This document shows, piece by piece, positions 36,518 through 47,955 of a stretch of 64,000 nucleotides of DNA. Every line of letters starts with the position of its first letter. Positions within the stretch are counted from its first letter, which is position 1. Source of the DNA: Augochlora pura (taxonomy: Eukaryota; Arthropoda; Insecta; Hymenoptera; Halictidae). The notes beneath the pieces were generated by a model, which searched no databases, was not told the DNA's origin, and worked only from the letters and a program-made list of their open reading frames with translations. The position numbers and the translations under genes were made by a program. The DNA is taken from the NCBI RefSeq assembly GCF_028453695.1, contig NC_135780.1:3534001-3598000 (forward strand). The letters run 5' to 3'.

Positions 36518-38089
36518 AAGAACCACTTCATCCTTCCACAATTAAAATTAACAATTTTACAATTTACTTTGTAAAACGAGTTGCTTTCGCAACAAATTCG
36601 TAATCAATTATTTTCCATGAATTATGCCACCAACAACTAGCTATTTAAACATCCGACGTACAGTCCAATAAATTACGATAAATTATTATTTATCACTGAA
36701 TTACTTATCATCGAAATACAAAGATCGAAAGCGAGGAGGCAGCGGAATATGAAAATCCGCGCGTGTGAAGGGAAAGAGAGCGCGCGGCACTCGATAATAC
36801 GATAGAAATCGCAACTGCGATGATTAAGCTTGATTACGGTTTACTCGAATTGCGCAATTGGCGCGGCGGAGCAGCTTAGCACCGCGATCGGGACTGATTT
36901 CAAAACGCGGCGTCGAAGAAACGATCGCAGTTTGCATATACGAATACGGGGCCGAGCCGGCCAATGACTCGGTTTCGTTGCGTCGCAGCCAGGCTGCATG
37001 ATTTACCTGGATCGGATCGGCCGATCGAGCGATCGCGATAATGATGGAACATGACACCGGCCCTGCCAAGCATTTTTTTTCCTCTTCGATAAATTGGGTT
37101 ACGTTTTACATTCGCTGATCTATAGGCTCGATAATATTGCACGAATCGATTCTTGGAAATATTTGTTTAATCGAATCAGTGATGTTCACGATATTTATTT
37201 TGAATCAGTGAAGGAGAGATTAACAATCTAGGACCTTTGAAAATGTTGCAAATGTTCGCGAAGATAACGGGCCCGTATTGGAGCTTGGATTATTTAAAAT
37301 TCGGAGGTATGTACTGATTATGATTCGTATTATTATATTACTGTTACTTATATTGTTTATATTGTTATTACTACTCATATTTTTATTAGACTTATTTTAT
37401 TAATATTATTATTACTACTCATATTACTTACACCATTACCATCACTCGCATTATTCGTATCGTTACTATTCTTCGCAAACAAATTACTTAATCGAATCAA
37501 TACACAATAACAATAACAAAAGGTAAGCACGCGTGTCGTTGTAAAACGGTGTAAAATCATTTTTCAACAACGTAACGAGCGGAATTAAATAATTTCCAAT
37601 AAAGAATATTTCGCAGAATGCCGAACATTTGCACGGTGTTCTTGACCGAGCAGTTAATTGTTCAATAAAAAAAGAGAAGAACGCGCCGCGTTGAATTCGT
37701 TGGATGGTTTCGTTCAACGATAAAATCGATGTACACGTGTGGGAATCGTTTCGCCGCGCCGGTTCGGTTCGAATCGCGCGACAAACAGTCGACAGCCGTG
37801 AAATCAATAGAGTCAGAGCCGATAGTGTTTCGCGATAATATCGATCGCGTTATCGCCGCGACGCGTTCCGTCCTTGATCGCCGTTGACTTTTCTCTCCGC
37901 CATGGAAAAAGGAGAGACGACGACGACGACCTAATCTCTGTGGATCGAACGATCGAGATGCGAGCACACAGATTGAGGAAAAAAAATACGCGTTCTACGT
38001 TCTCCATTCAGAACACTGGGAATCATCATTTCGCGAACATTGCACGAAGAACGGGTAAATAATACTAATTTGTTTATGTAAGATAATTA
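36518..38089. other. Intergenic; islands at 36720-37070 and 37600-38060
   Basis: 37310-37500 is an ATTATTACTACTCATA-type repeat. No gene seen. Confidence 0.7.
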
Positions 38090-38360
38090 TTCGAACAAAC
38101 TTTTATATACTCGAATATATTGCATTTTATTTACTTGAATGCATTAAATTTTATTTGCTCGAATATATTATATTTTATTTACTTGAATTTATTAAATTCT
38201 ATTTACTAGAATATATTAAATTCTATTTACTCGAATATATTAAAATTCTGTTTACTCCAATATATTCAAATTCTATTTACTCGAATATGTTAAATTTTAT
38301 TTGCTAGAATATATTAAATTCTATTTACTCGAATAAATTAAATTCTATTTACTCGAATAT
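38090..38360. repeat. 24-26-bp minisatellite
   Basis: ACTCGAATATATTAAATTCT recurs about ten times with small length changes. Confidence 0.85.
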
Positions 38361-38519
38361 ATTATTCATTACAAATATTCGTTGTTCGCAACAAGTTGTT
38401 TTACATCTCCGTTCGTGTAATTCTTCAATTTTTTTATTTAAATATATTATTAGCACAGAGATTATAATATTGAATAGTACCACGAATAATTGTTGACCTT
38501 CTTTTTACCAAGATAAGTT

Positions 38520-38679
38520 TTTCATTATCAAAGTTTAGATTAAAAAGATTGTTGAAAGTGTAACTCTGTTGTATGAATCACAAGACTGTCCTTCATCATA
38601 AGATGGAAATTATTATAAATATACATAAGAAACATGATTATAGATTCGCAGTTAAATGGCTTCCAGTGCAAAGGGTTAA
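38520..38679 (-). mobile_element. T1 MITE, reverse copy truncated at the left
   Basis: The head end GTTAAATGGCTTCCAGTGCAAAGGG followed by TTAA is present on the right in reverse orientation. About 160 bp of interior is recognisable (AGATTAAAAAGATTGTTGAA), and the tail end is missing. Confidence 0.7.
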
Positions 38680-40269
38680 TATTGACACTAATCTATAAAT
38701 GAATTAGTAAGCCATAAAAAAATATTATATGCTAATCGTTTTCGTTCGATTCGTTCCGAATTAATTGCCTTGTTCTATTCTCGCCTGCGAAACGGGCTCG
38801 CGGACGAATCGATCGTGCGATTCGTCGCGCAACACCCCATAAATTTCAATTCGTGTTTTACGCGCGATCCGCCCGAGCGGAAGAAATACAACGCGCCGCG
38901 TCGCGAGGAAGTTCGCGGGGACCGCGCCGCCAGGCTTTAGCATCCTCGGATTCGATTTAAGGAGAAAGTTTAGAGGCCAATTCCGATTCGAGCTAAGCTC
39001 CTTATACTCTTCTCTCCTCTCTCTCTCTCTTTCTCTTTCTCTCTCTCATTCGCTATTGGAGAACTTGATTAATGCGGCCCTCGCCGAGGACGACATATCC
39101 AAATGTACAAGGCAGCCTTTCCATCTGCGTTCTTTGTGTGGAAATCGCCGCGTGGGAATTGGATCGAGGAAATCGAACAAATTAACATTTTGAGTTAAAA
39201 ATCAATTCAAAATCATTTCAGTATTAAAATTATTATTGATGTTACTAATATTCGAAAACAATTCGGAGAGATATTTATCTCGATGAAATTGTATTCTATT
39301 AAATATTAAATATCAAATAAAATTTTAATGTCTATAATTGTTGCTTAAAATAATTCGAAAAATAATAAAGCATTCGAGATGGAATTATAACTACCCCTTC
39401 TGTACTAATTTTTCACAAGAAAAAGCCGTTTTGTTATTTAAAAATTGAATTACCAGCAACGTTTGTCCATAATTATAAACGACGTGAAAATTTATCTGAA
39501 AAGTGGGTATATTGCAAACATTATCCATGGGATTATTGACAGTCGAATTTTGACCTAAATACCCACCCTTAAGGAGACTGTTCGAACTTGGTGAAATTTC
39601 GATGGGCGCTTAAGCCCTAATGGATTGCACAGTTTCCGCAAGGACGGCCGAATCCGAGGACGGAGGATGTTTGCTGCTCATCCGAGGTCCAAGGACCGCG
39701 ATTTAACCGAAGTACAGCAGTTCGAGCATTGCCGGGGAAACCGGGGAACGATCGGCGGGAATTATCGAAACGGGACACGGTTGTCCGCGCGCGAAGGTCT
39801 CCCCCTTCGACTTCGTTTCGCACCCTTGGACGCTGTGACGACTTCACCTTCTTCGCTCTCCCGGTACACTTTCCTGTAACCCTGATCGCGATATTCCATT
39901 CCGGCTTACCTCAACATTCTATCTGCTCGGTCTAGATAAGTCAGGTAAATCGAACGCCTTGCCCCTTATTGTCCTTGTCGATCGCGCTCGAGCGCTCTGT
40001 CCCCGATAAATCGTAACGAAATTACGCGCGAGGAGAGAGAGAGAGAGAGCGGGCACGCGCCGCGACAGTCTGTCGAGACGAGATTTTATTCAACGAACTA
40101 CCGCTTAATAATAACGGTAATGGCGCTTTATTATGCGCTCCGAGCGTGGGAGACCGGAACCATAAACGACGCAACTTATTTTCGCTTGTCCGCTCCACCT
40201 TTCTTTCAACCTATTAATCTTGGCTGGGTCAGTCTCGACCCGGGCTATCGAAGACGTTCGCTAAAATGA
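38680..40269. other. Intergenic; islands at 38750-39180 and 39590-40260
   Basis: CT and GA microsatellites lie at 39007-39048 and 40032-40050. Short frames only. Confidence 0.7.
39007..39048 (+). repeat. CT microsatellite
   Basis: Imperfect (CT)n with TTT interruptions. Confidence 0.85.
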
Positions 40270-40770
40270 TTGTTATTAGGTATTAAGATTATTATTAAGA
40301 ACTGAAACTATTATTCGAGTTATTAAAGTTATTGTTAAGTATTGAAGTTGTTCATGGTATTAAAGTTATTCTGAAGTGTTAAAATTTTTATTCAAGTTAC
40401 TAAAATAATTATTGAGCATTAATGTCATTATTCAAGTTATTAAAATTAATATTAAGCATTAAAATTATTACTCAAGCCATTAAAGTTATCTATTAAGTAT
40501 TGAAATTATTATTGAAAGGTACTAAAGTTATTCTGAGCTATTAAAATTATTATTCAAGTTACTAAAATTGTTATTGAGCATTAAAATCATTATTCAAGTT
40601 ATTCAAATTAATATTAAACATTAAAATTATTACTCGAGTCACTAAAATTAACATTGAGCATCAAAATTATTATTCAAGCTACCAAAATTAACATTGAGCA
40701 TCAAAATTATTATTCAAGTTACTAAAACTACTACTGTTACTATTAAAACAATTACTCACCTTACTAAAAT
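40270..40770. repeat. 40-bp AT-rich minisatellite
   Basis: Units such as AAAATTAACATTGAGCATCA recur 40 bp apart (40644, 40684), with shorter sub-units (TTATTCAAGTTACTAAAA) across the whole block. Confidence 0.8.
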
Positions 40771-40864
40771 TATTAACAGTGCAAATAACTTTCTTCTCAG
40801 CCATTAAAACCTCCCAGTCCGTGTTTTGCGAAATATCAGCAGGCGATTTAAATCCAACGCGTGA

Positions 40865-40902
40865 GAAAGAGAGAGAGAGAAAGGGAGAGGGAGAGGGAGA
40901 GA
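40865..40902 (+). repeat. GA microsatellite
   Basis: (GA)n changing to GGGAGA units. Confidence 0.85.
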
Positions 40903-41095
40903 GATCCGAATATCGGGATCGAAGAGAAATAGAATAGAAACGGAGAAAAGCTACAACAGTTTCTCACGCTAATATACGATGTCTACACCGTTTCACATTG
41001 TGTTGAAAACAGCCGCGACACACCGCCGCGCCGTTCATTTTCTTTCTTCGCGACGATTGCCCGACGACACGCGGGGGATCGGGTTCGATCGAGTG

Positions 41096-41104
41096 TCAAG
41101 GTCA
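41096..41104 (+). promoter_or_regulatory. TCAAGGTCA monomer nuclear-receptor site
   Basis: A second perfect FTZ-F1/ERR-type nonamer, in a CpG-rich island (40980-41240). Confidence 0.35.
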
Positions 41105-41423
41105 CGTCGTCGCTTATTTTTACATCCGAAGCTCAAGAGCACGGGGGGACTCCTGCGATCGAACACAATAAGGGATGCCGGGGAGCCGACTTCTGCGGCT
41201 CCGTACGCCGCTCGTTTTGGCGCAGGCGACGTCTGATGATTTTTAAACGACGCGATTCTGTCCGCCGTCGCTGAGATTTCTCCCGGACGAAATGGTAGAT
41301 AACAGTAGACAACAATAGATTTTCATAAGATGTTGATAGAAACCTATAGAAATCTTTCTAAAGTCTTCGAGGTATTTTATTATTTAAAACCGAGACGAGA
41401 CTCGTCGTTTTCGCTTAAGGGTT

Positions 41424-41863
41424 TTAACCCTTTGCACTCGAAGCCATTTTAACTGTGAATGTGATATAATTTTCCTGATCTATAGTATTTCTATAGTATG
41501 CAATAAAGTGCACATTTACGGATACGAAATTGATTCTTGCGACTCGTGGCAACAGTTTTACTACTCAATGATTTTTTAAATCTAAACTTTATTGTTATAA
41601 AAATTATTATCGAACGTGCTATAATAATTATTAATGGCGACTCCGCAGCGCCATTAACAATTATTATAGCACGTTCCAAAACTACTTTTATAGATATCGG
41701 CAAAGCTTAGATTTAAAAAAATTGTTGAAAGTGTAGCTGTTGCATGAGTCACGAGGCTCGATTTCATACGCATAGAATAAATTTTGTCATATAAAATGGA
41801 AATATTAGAAGCCAGATAAATTATTTTAGATTTGCAGTTTTTGCTACGAGTGCAAAGGGTTAA
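41424..41863. mobile_element. Palindromic double-headed T1 element (440 bp)
   Basis: TTAA flanks enclose two T1 head parts facing outward. The left half runs forward from CCCTTTGCACTCGAAGCC, and the right half is the reverse complement, ending GAGTGCAAAGGG. They meet at a 27-bp inverted repeat (41613-41639 and 41649-41675, 26 of 27 matching) around a 9-base loop. Both halves lack the last ~30 bp tail that normal T1 copies carry. The two halves have diverged from each other by scattered point changes, so the structure is not an assembly echo. Confidence 0.85.
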
Positions 41864-42281
41864 GCGTAAACGATTACCAGATAAGATACACACACCAGCC
41901 AAGATATTGAGCACGTACGAATGCGAATTCGCTGGCCAGTTTCTGAATCTAGGATAAACAAGTAACTGGGTTACGTATACACGCGTTTTTTAAACATTTT
42001 ATCTTGTATTAATAGCCGAAGGAGATCTACTTTTTTTTTTAGTTTAACTTCGCTCCCGGCGAACGCGGATCAACGCTGGTACTACCGAGCCCTAAACGCG
42101 AGTAATGTAAATCGTTTTATGCGAATGCCATGAATGGATTTGTTTAAACTTTCTCTGATTTGTTAGATCGCGTATAAAATCATTTCTGATGCAGCTAGGT
42201 AGAACTTATCTAGCTACAGGGGGTCTGAAAGGACCTATAAAATTATTAAAATACAAAATTATTTTTGTATGTATTTTGGAT
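41864..42281. other. Intergenic sequence between two TTAA elements
   Basis: Mixed composition, no frame. The right part may belong to the T4 element ending at 42317. Confidence 0.6.
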
Positions 42282-42317
42282 GCCGCATATATGCGGCGCA
42301 CGGCGCGAAAGGGTTAA
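42282..42317. mobile_element. End of a fourth TTAA element family (T4) sharing its TTAA with a T1 copy
   Basis: Immediately left of the next T1, the sequence holds a perfect 16-base palindrome GCCGCATATATGCGGC (42282-42297), then GCACGGCGCGAAAGGG and TTAA. Read in reverse this is a CCCTTTCGCGCCGTGC end. The opposite end was not found. The preceding AT-rich ~60 bp may be element interior. Confidence 0.5.
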
Positions 42318-42562
42318 CCCTTTGCAGTCGAAGCCATTTCAACTGTAATTCTAAAATAACTTCTCCGACATATAGCATTTCTATATTATATGATAAAAGT
42401 ATATTTTATGCATATGAAATTGGATCTTGTAACTCATGCAACAACAGTTATACTTTTAATAATTTTGGAAATCTAATTTTTCATAATATAAAAATTGTAT
42501 TGAAACGTGCTGTAACAATTTTAGCGGCGCCTCAGAGTCACCACTCGAGTGCAAAGGGTTGA
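42314..42562 (+). mobile_element. T1 MITE, full-length copy
   Basis: A 249-bp copy with head CCCTTTGCAGTCGAAGCC and tail CACTCGAGTGCAAAGGG. The right flank is TTGA, one change from TTAA. The tail has the GGCGCCTCAGAGTCACC segment typical of forward copies. Confidence 0.85.
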
Positions 42563-43352
42563 AACGTAAAAATGTTTACAACCGACCGGTCAGTAAATTG
42601 TCAAGGTGTATCACGTGATCGATTCGTCGCGGGAACGTCGGCAGGTAACGTCGGACGTTCTAACGGAAAGATTTGCATATCGCGGGGTCGGTCTCCGACT
42701 CGAGAAGCTCTCGGTCTCTATCGTTCGACGACGATTGTCACGCGCGCCGCCCGATTAGCGTTATCGCTCGAAAGAAATTGTGGCTGGCAGTGTGCCGCGT
42801 GTGCCCGGCTAGCCGTGAACGATAACGAGCCGTGCATTTCGCGTGTTTATAATTGTGATTCGACGTAAGCACGCGGGCCGGTGCCGGCTCGCTCGTTCGC
42901 TGGCACAAACGTTCGCCCGCGTCCACCCCGTCGACGGCGTTACATAAAATTGCAGCGAGCCTAGCGCGGCGCGAACAACCGGATCGTAAAACGTCCGACG
43001 AATTCGCGGCACGTCGCGATACGGCCGTGCGCGCGACGTCGCGACCTGTACGTAAGTCCGTCGCTCGTAGATCGGACGACGTCGCGACCTATACGTGAGT
43101 CCGTCGCTCGTAGATCAGACGACGTCGCGGTCGGATTCTGACGCGGAAAGTAGACCGGCGGCGAAAGGAAAATCCGCGGACTCGTTGTCGCTGGGAACGA
43201 CGACGACGACAACGGGGCGGCTGGAGAATAATAAGGAGAAATCGTCCCGCGTCGATTCGCTCGTGAATAATCCATTAGTTTTTCGTTTGCAGCGCTGTGG
43301 CGTTCTTTACGCGGCAAATATTCTTTCCGTTCCGTTTACAATTAAGCGCTGT
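42563..43352. other. CpG-rich island
   Basis: Holds the 43-bp donor-like repeat. A 103-residue plus frame runs over it into T2 and is not called. Confidence 0.65.
43035..43126. repeat. 43-bp GC-rich tandem repeat with splice-donor-like cores
   Basis: GACGTCGCGACCTGTAC and GACGTCGCGACCTATAC begin two 43-bp units at 43035 and 43078, with a third partial start at 43121. Each unit contains a donor-like GTAAGT (43052) or GTGAGT (43095) on the plus strand. Confidence 0.85.
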
Positions 43353-43684
43353 TTAACCCCTTGCGGTACTTTGACGAGTCCGACTTGTGATTTTTGTTAC
43401 TGGTAATAAATAATTAAATATGAATGTTATTGCGTTTTTTAACCCTTTGCACTCGAAGCCATTTAAACTGTGATTCTATAACAACTCTTCTAACCCATTT
43501 CCATTTTATATGATAAAATATATTTTATGCGTTTGTAAATGAATCTTATAACTCATGCAATAACAGTTGTACTTCTAATAATTTCCGAAATATAATTTTT
43601 CATTATTGAAAATTTTCATTATTTTCAGAATTGAAAAATTCCTAATCACAGTGACTGTGAATAAATGGTACGTCAAGGGGTCAA
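43353..43684 (-). mobile_element. T2 MITE interrupted by a T1 insertion
   Basis: The left edge TTAACCCCTTGCGGTACT continues with GACGAGTCCGACTTGTG, the ACGAGTC end of T2. The right edge GTCAAGGGGTCAA preceded by GTGACTGTGAATAAATGG resembles the other T2 end in reverse. The T2 interior is largely replaced by the T1 copy starting at 43439. Confidence 0.55.
43439..43650 (+). mobile_element. T1 MITE nested in T2, tail missing
   Basis: TTAA plus a perfect CCCTTTGCACTCGAAGCC head, then about 200 bp of T1 interior. The T1 tail and right terminal repeat are absent. The nested order shows that this T2 was in place before the T1 insertion. Confidence 0.65.
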
Positions 43685-45055
43685 TAGAGGAAACACGCTT
43701 TTAGCGTCACTTTCAAATATTCGCGCCATTTAAAACTGTTTTATTTATTTATTTCTTTTTTATTTATTTATTTGCTAATTACCATGTATTTTATTTGATA
43801 CTTAAGAAGTTGATACATTGCGGTGAACAAAAATAAAAAAATACCCGATTTAAGAACGTCTGTTTATTATGAAACATTATTAAAAATTTGGTGGAAGCTA
43901 TGAAGGAAAATTTTACACAGAATATGGAAGAGAATAAGTAGAAATAATTAAAAAGATTAAAGAAAGTTTTTGAATTATCCGTGAAATTAGTAAATAGGTA
44001 GGTACGTTAACGAAGGTAAAATTTTACCCCTCTCGCATAAATTAATATCGACTTTTTAGTAACTATTAGCGTCGATTTTTCTTGTCTAATATTATAATTA
44101 ATCTTTTATGGACTTTAGCCAAGTATTATTTTTACAAGATTAATAACACGACGACTACACGTAATCTATTCCGAATAACATATGAGCGAATGTAGAAGCC
44201 GTAAAATTACTGTAACCGGTCGAAAGTTATTAACCGTGCTCTCTCGCGTCGTAAATATAGCGATCATTCGATCACGCTATAAAAATCTATCGCTATAAAA
44301 ATAATCGCTACAAAAATCCGTCGAAATCAAGGATACTCGAGGATACGGAGGACACGTCGGCGCGAGTTGTTCGTCACGCGGGTACCGCGATTTTCTTCTC
44401 GTTAATTCCGCGTCGCGTTCGAGAGAAAAATTGCTGACCGTGTGTACCGTAGAATGTAAAGCGGCTGTTTATGGAAATACGCGCGGAAAGCCATTAATTT
44501 CCTATGCCTATTTGCGCCCATTGCTAGCCGCGCGAAGTCAGGGCCGGCGCTAAAGTGTCAGGGACAGCGCGCGTTACTAATGTAACAGGGAACTCTTGCA
44601 ACGGTGTAATTGAGTTCGTTACCCGAGGCGCTGCTTTAAACCGCGGCGGGAATTAGCTGGGAAGAACTGTTTACGCGGCGCGGGGCTCGCCGTTAACGGG
44701 TCCGCCGCGACGCGCGCGCAATCCCCGCTTCGGCATCGATGGGAATTACGAGAACGACGTCAATTCACGGAAATTCCCGTACGGTGAATCGTTCGCGGAC
44801 GCGATTCGAGAGAGGTTTCCGAGCAACGGTGACCTCGCGTATCGTCACTCGATACCCGCGTACGCCGTGGAAACGGCGCAACCCTTTCTGCAGTTAGCAA
44901 TTTTAATTAGTTCGCTGGGGCGCCACTTTTTTTAGAGCGCGCACCCCCATTGGATGCGGCGACTTCCTTAGAACTGGATTAAACGACTTTACTGGTTAAT
45001 ATGTAATATGTAAATCATTGGTTAATATGTAATGATTAATAATTAGTTGAATGAT

Positions 45056-45066
45056 TGACCTAAATT
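45056..45066 (-). promoter_or_regulatory. RORE/RevRE-type site (AATTTAGGTCA)
   Basis: The minus strand matches WAWNTRGGTCA throughout, the monomer site shared by HR3 and E75 families. One such match per window is expected by chance. Confidence 0.3.
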
Positions 45067-47496
45067 TCAGCAACGCTTTTTGTGGTTTTTAGCAACTTAT
45101 ACGCGTGTTTAATAATTTTATCGAAATTGGTGGACCTTGGTAAAAGATATAAACAATTAAAGATCGCAAAAATCGTACGGTTTTGTTTTCGACACTTTTA
45201 ACTAATATGTGTGACATATATACAGTATTTAAAATCTCTTTTCTAAATCTTCTCGCGTTTAAAATTCATTTCTTTAAATATATAAATAAAACATTGTTCA
45301 AAATAATATATAGTTAAAAGTATTGTAATCTTTTATCAGACTTTAGTTAACATTAAACTAGTCTGCGTTTAATCGAATTTAAAAATGAATTGAAGATACG
45401 AATTTAAGAAATAAATTCGAAAAATATATTCACCAATATTCTTGTCTAGAGATTAAAATGTAAGGATAAATAAAATATTCAAATATAACCACTGTACACT
45501 CTGTACACAAAACAGATTACCTAAAATTATATATACACCTGAAACACTTGCTTCATATAATTATACCTAATAAGTAGTAGCTAATAGGACCTTACAAGTG
45601 ATCGATTACAAAAATGAAAAATTTATAATCGGTTAACAGCAAACAATATATGACGACATAATAGCTTTATTACAGAGTGCAAATAAATCGCCTCGCCTTG
45701 TATATTATAGATTTTCGTGGGCTGAGGCAAAGAGTCCCTTTTTCTTCAGGGCGCAAAAATATTCATAAGATAGGATCGACTTTACCATCGTCGGACCCTT
45801 GGCAAAAGGGCCGCCCTTGCTCCCGTCATTTATTTTTCTCCCGATCGACGCGCCCCGACAGACGGTTAAGACGATTGGCCCGTGTCTTCCGCGTTCCACC
45901 GCCGATTAATGACACCTGCCTCCCGTCATTTTCCTGGAAATAGGTGGGGGGGACGACGCACTCCGGCCCCGATCTCGAATAATAAATTCCGGAGTCGGGC
46001 AGAGATCGTTCATCATCGACGGAACTCTCCCCGAGTCGTCCGGGATCGGATAAATCTCCCCAGGACGTTCGCGGACTTCTTCCCACGCCCACGCGCAACC
46101 CCTCTGCCGTTCCTATTCTGTCGATGCAATTGCCGAAAAATGGGATCCGGCAAATTGAAAGCACCCGGGGCAAACGCGGGCCGAGATGAGAGCAATCTTC
46201 GCGCCGGTTTCAAGGAACCCTCTGCGAACCGCCTATATCGGTTCGCCTATCGAGCCAAATGTGACAGGAAATATTGGATTCGCGGCCGTTAGGCGGACAG
46301 TCTTCGATGATTTAATCCGGCGCGCACATTTTATGGTGTCGTTTAGATTAATTCGCGTCGAAATATGTATAGAATGTGAAGGGGTGGTTTCTTTCATTGA
46401 ATAAATGACTGAACTATAATTATTATTAATCTTTACTTATTTAGATATTTTCTTTCTAAAGTGCATGGTATATATGAATGATAATAGTTTATTTTAGCAT
46501 TTGTCAAAGAATTTTTACTGCATTTTACCCCATTTGTAATAAAGAATTCTGGCCTAATGAATCTAAAATAAATAAATAAGAATTTTCATTGGTAATATTT
46601 ATGAATAAGAACACAGCAATAAATGGTTAAATATTCTATAAAATAATACAAATTAGTAAAACGTTCAAAATAAGAATCGTGGTCATGAGAATCATTTTCT
46701 AATCCATCCGCAACAAATAAATAACAAATATATATTATATATATTTATATCGATGCTGTTTATGAACAGAAATGTTTCTACATTAAATTTTACATGAAAA
46801 ATTATTACACATAAATACCAACTTAAGTATTCCACAAAAAATAAAAAAAGAATACAAAATAGAAAACAAAGAATTGATGCCTTCTTTAAATTTTTAATGC
46901 AACAAATAAATAATAATTTTTATTGCTAATATTTGTGAACAGGGGTGAAACTTTTCAACAGTTTATTTCATAAAGAAAATAACAATTAGAACGCGGACGC
47001 AGCATTCAACAATTTATTCCATAAAGAAAACAACAATCAGCTCAAAATCAACCGTCAAAAGATCACCGCGTTCGATAATTTTCCACCGCATCCGCAACGA
47101 TTCGACAGCAACGAAATTACCATTGACAGCCAAGAAAAGAAAGACTTTGCGATAAGGGTTCGACCCGGCTCGCGCCACCCGAAGCCAGGAGTTATAAATA
47201 AAATTTCTATCCCGTGCGTCTGACATTTTCATATTACGGTAGAAAATCTTTTTACGATCGTTGGGCTCTGCCCACGTGGGCGGCAAAGAATCCGGGAAAC
47301 TCTGCTCCGTCTCCGTGGAACGGGGAACGGGGGAGAAAAAAAGCGGGGGACGCGATATCAAGCGATAAGGAAACACGGAAGTTCTTCTTTGAGATTTTTA
47401 CCCCCTCGACGGCGACGGTGGGCGCGGAGTGAAAAAAATATAGGGAGGCGGACGGCGAAGGATGACGCTATTGAATCGGTATAGGGAGGGTGGTGT

Positions 47497-47512
47497 GGGG
47501 GGGGGGGGGGGG
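47497..47512 (+). repeat. G homopolymer, 16 bases
   Basis: Sixteen G following GGGAGGGTGGTGT. Confidence 0.9.
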
Positions 47513-47759
47513 ATAGAATTGGGAAACGACGTTACAGGGGTGACTGCCGCAAAGCTCCGATCTGCCCTCGAACGATTTCTGGGTCACGTGGAGGATACGC
47601 AGTAAATTACGCGAACGTCCTAAATACGATATAGCATTTAAACAAAAAAGAGACAAGAAACATATTTGTCGGGTTTCGAAAATGTTTTATGGAAATAGTT
47701 CTATGCTCTATGCAGTGCTTTACTGTTACAAATATATACTGTTATCATAAATGAATTCT

Positions 47760-47955
47760 GTGTAAATATACTATATATAATATAATAGGATACAGTACAA
47801 TAAAATACGATGCAATATAATATAGTGCAATGCAATATAATACAGTACAATATAATGCAATGCAATATAATACAATACAGTGTAATGCAGTACAATATAA
47901 TACAATACAGTGTAATACAGAACAGTATAATGCAGTATAATACAATACAGTATTA
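47760..47955. repeat. AATATAATACAGTAC-type repeat, about 15 bp
   Basis: Short units AATATAATACARTRC fill the block; long minus-strand Tyr/Cys/Ile frames are products of the repeat. Confidence 0.85.

Larger units (their letters stand above)
40771..41423. other. CpG-rich island with a nuclear-receptor site
   Basis: Non-repetitive from 40980 to 41310; holds TCAAGGTCA at 41096. An 85-residue plus frame is unrecognised. Confidence 0.65.
43685..47759. other. Intergenic; islands at 44330-44990, 45680-46400 and 47030-47610
   Basis: AT-rich sequence separates the islands. The RORE-type site is at 45056. Minus and plus frames of 110-136 residues at 45826-46292 overlap and have no recognisable domain. 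Confidence 0.7.
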
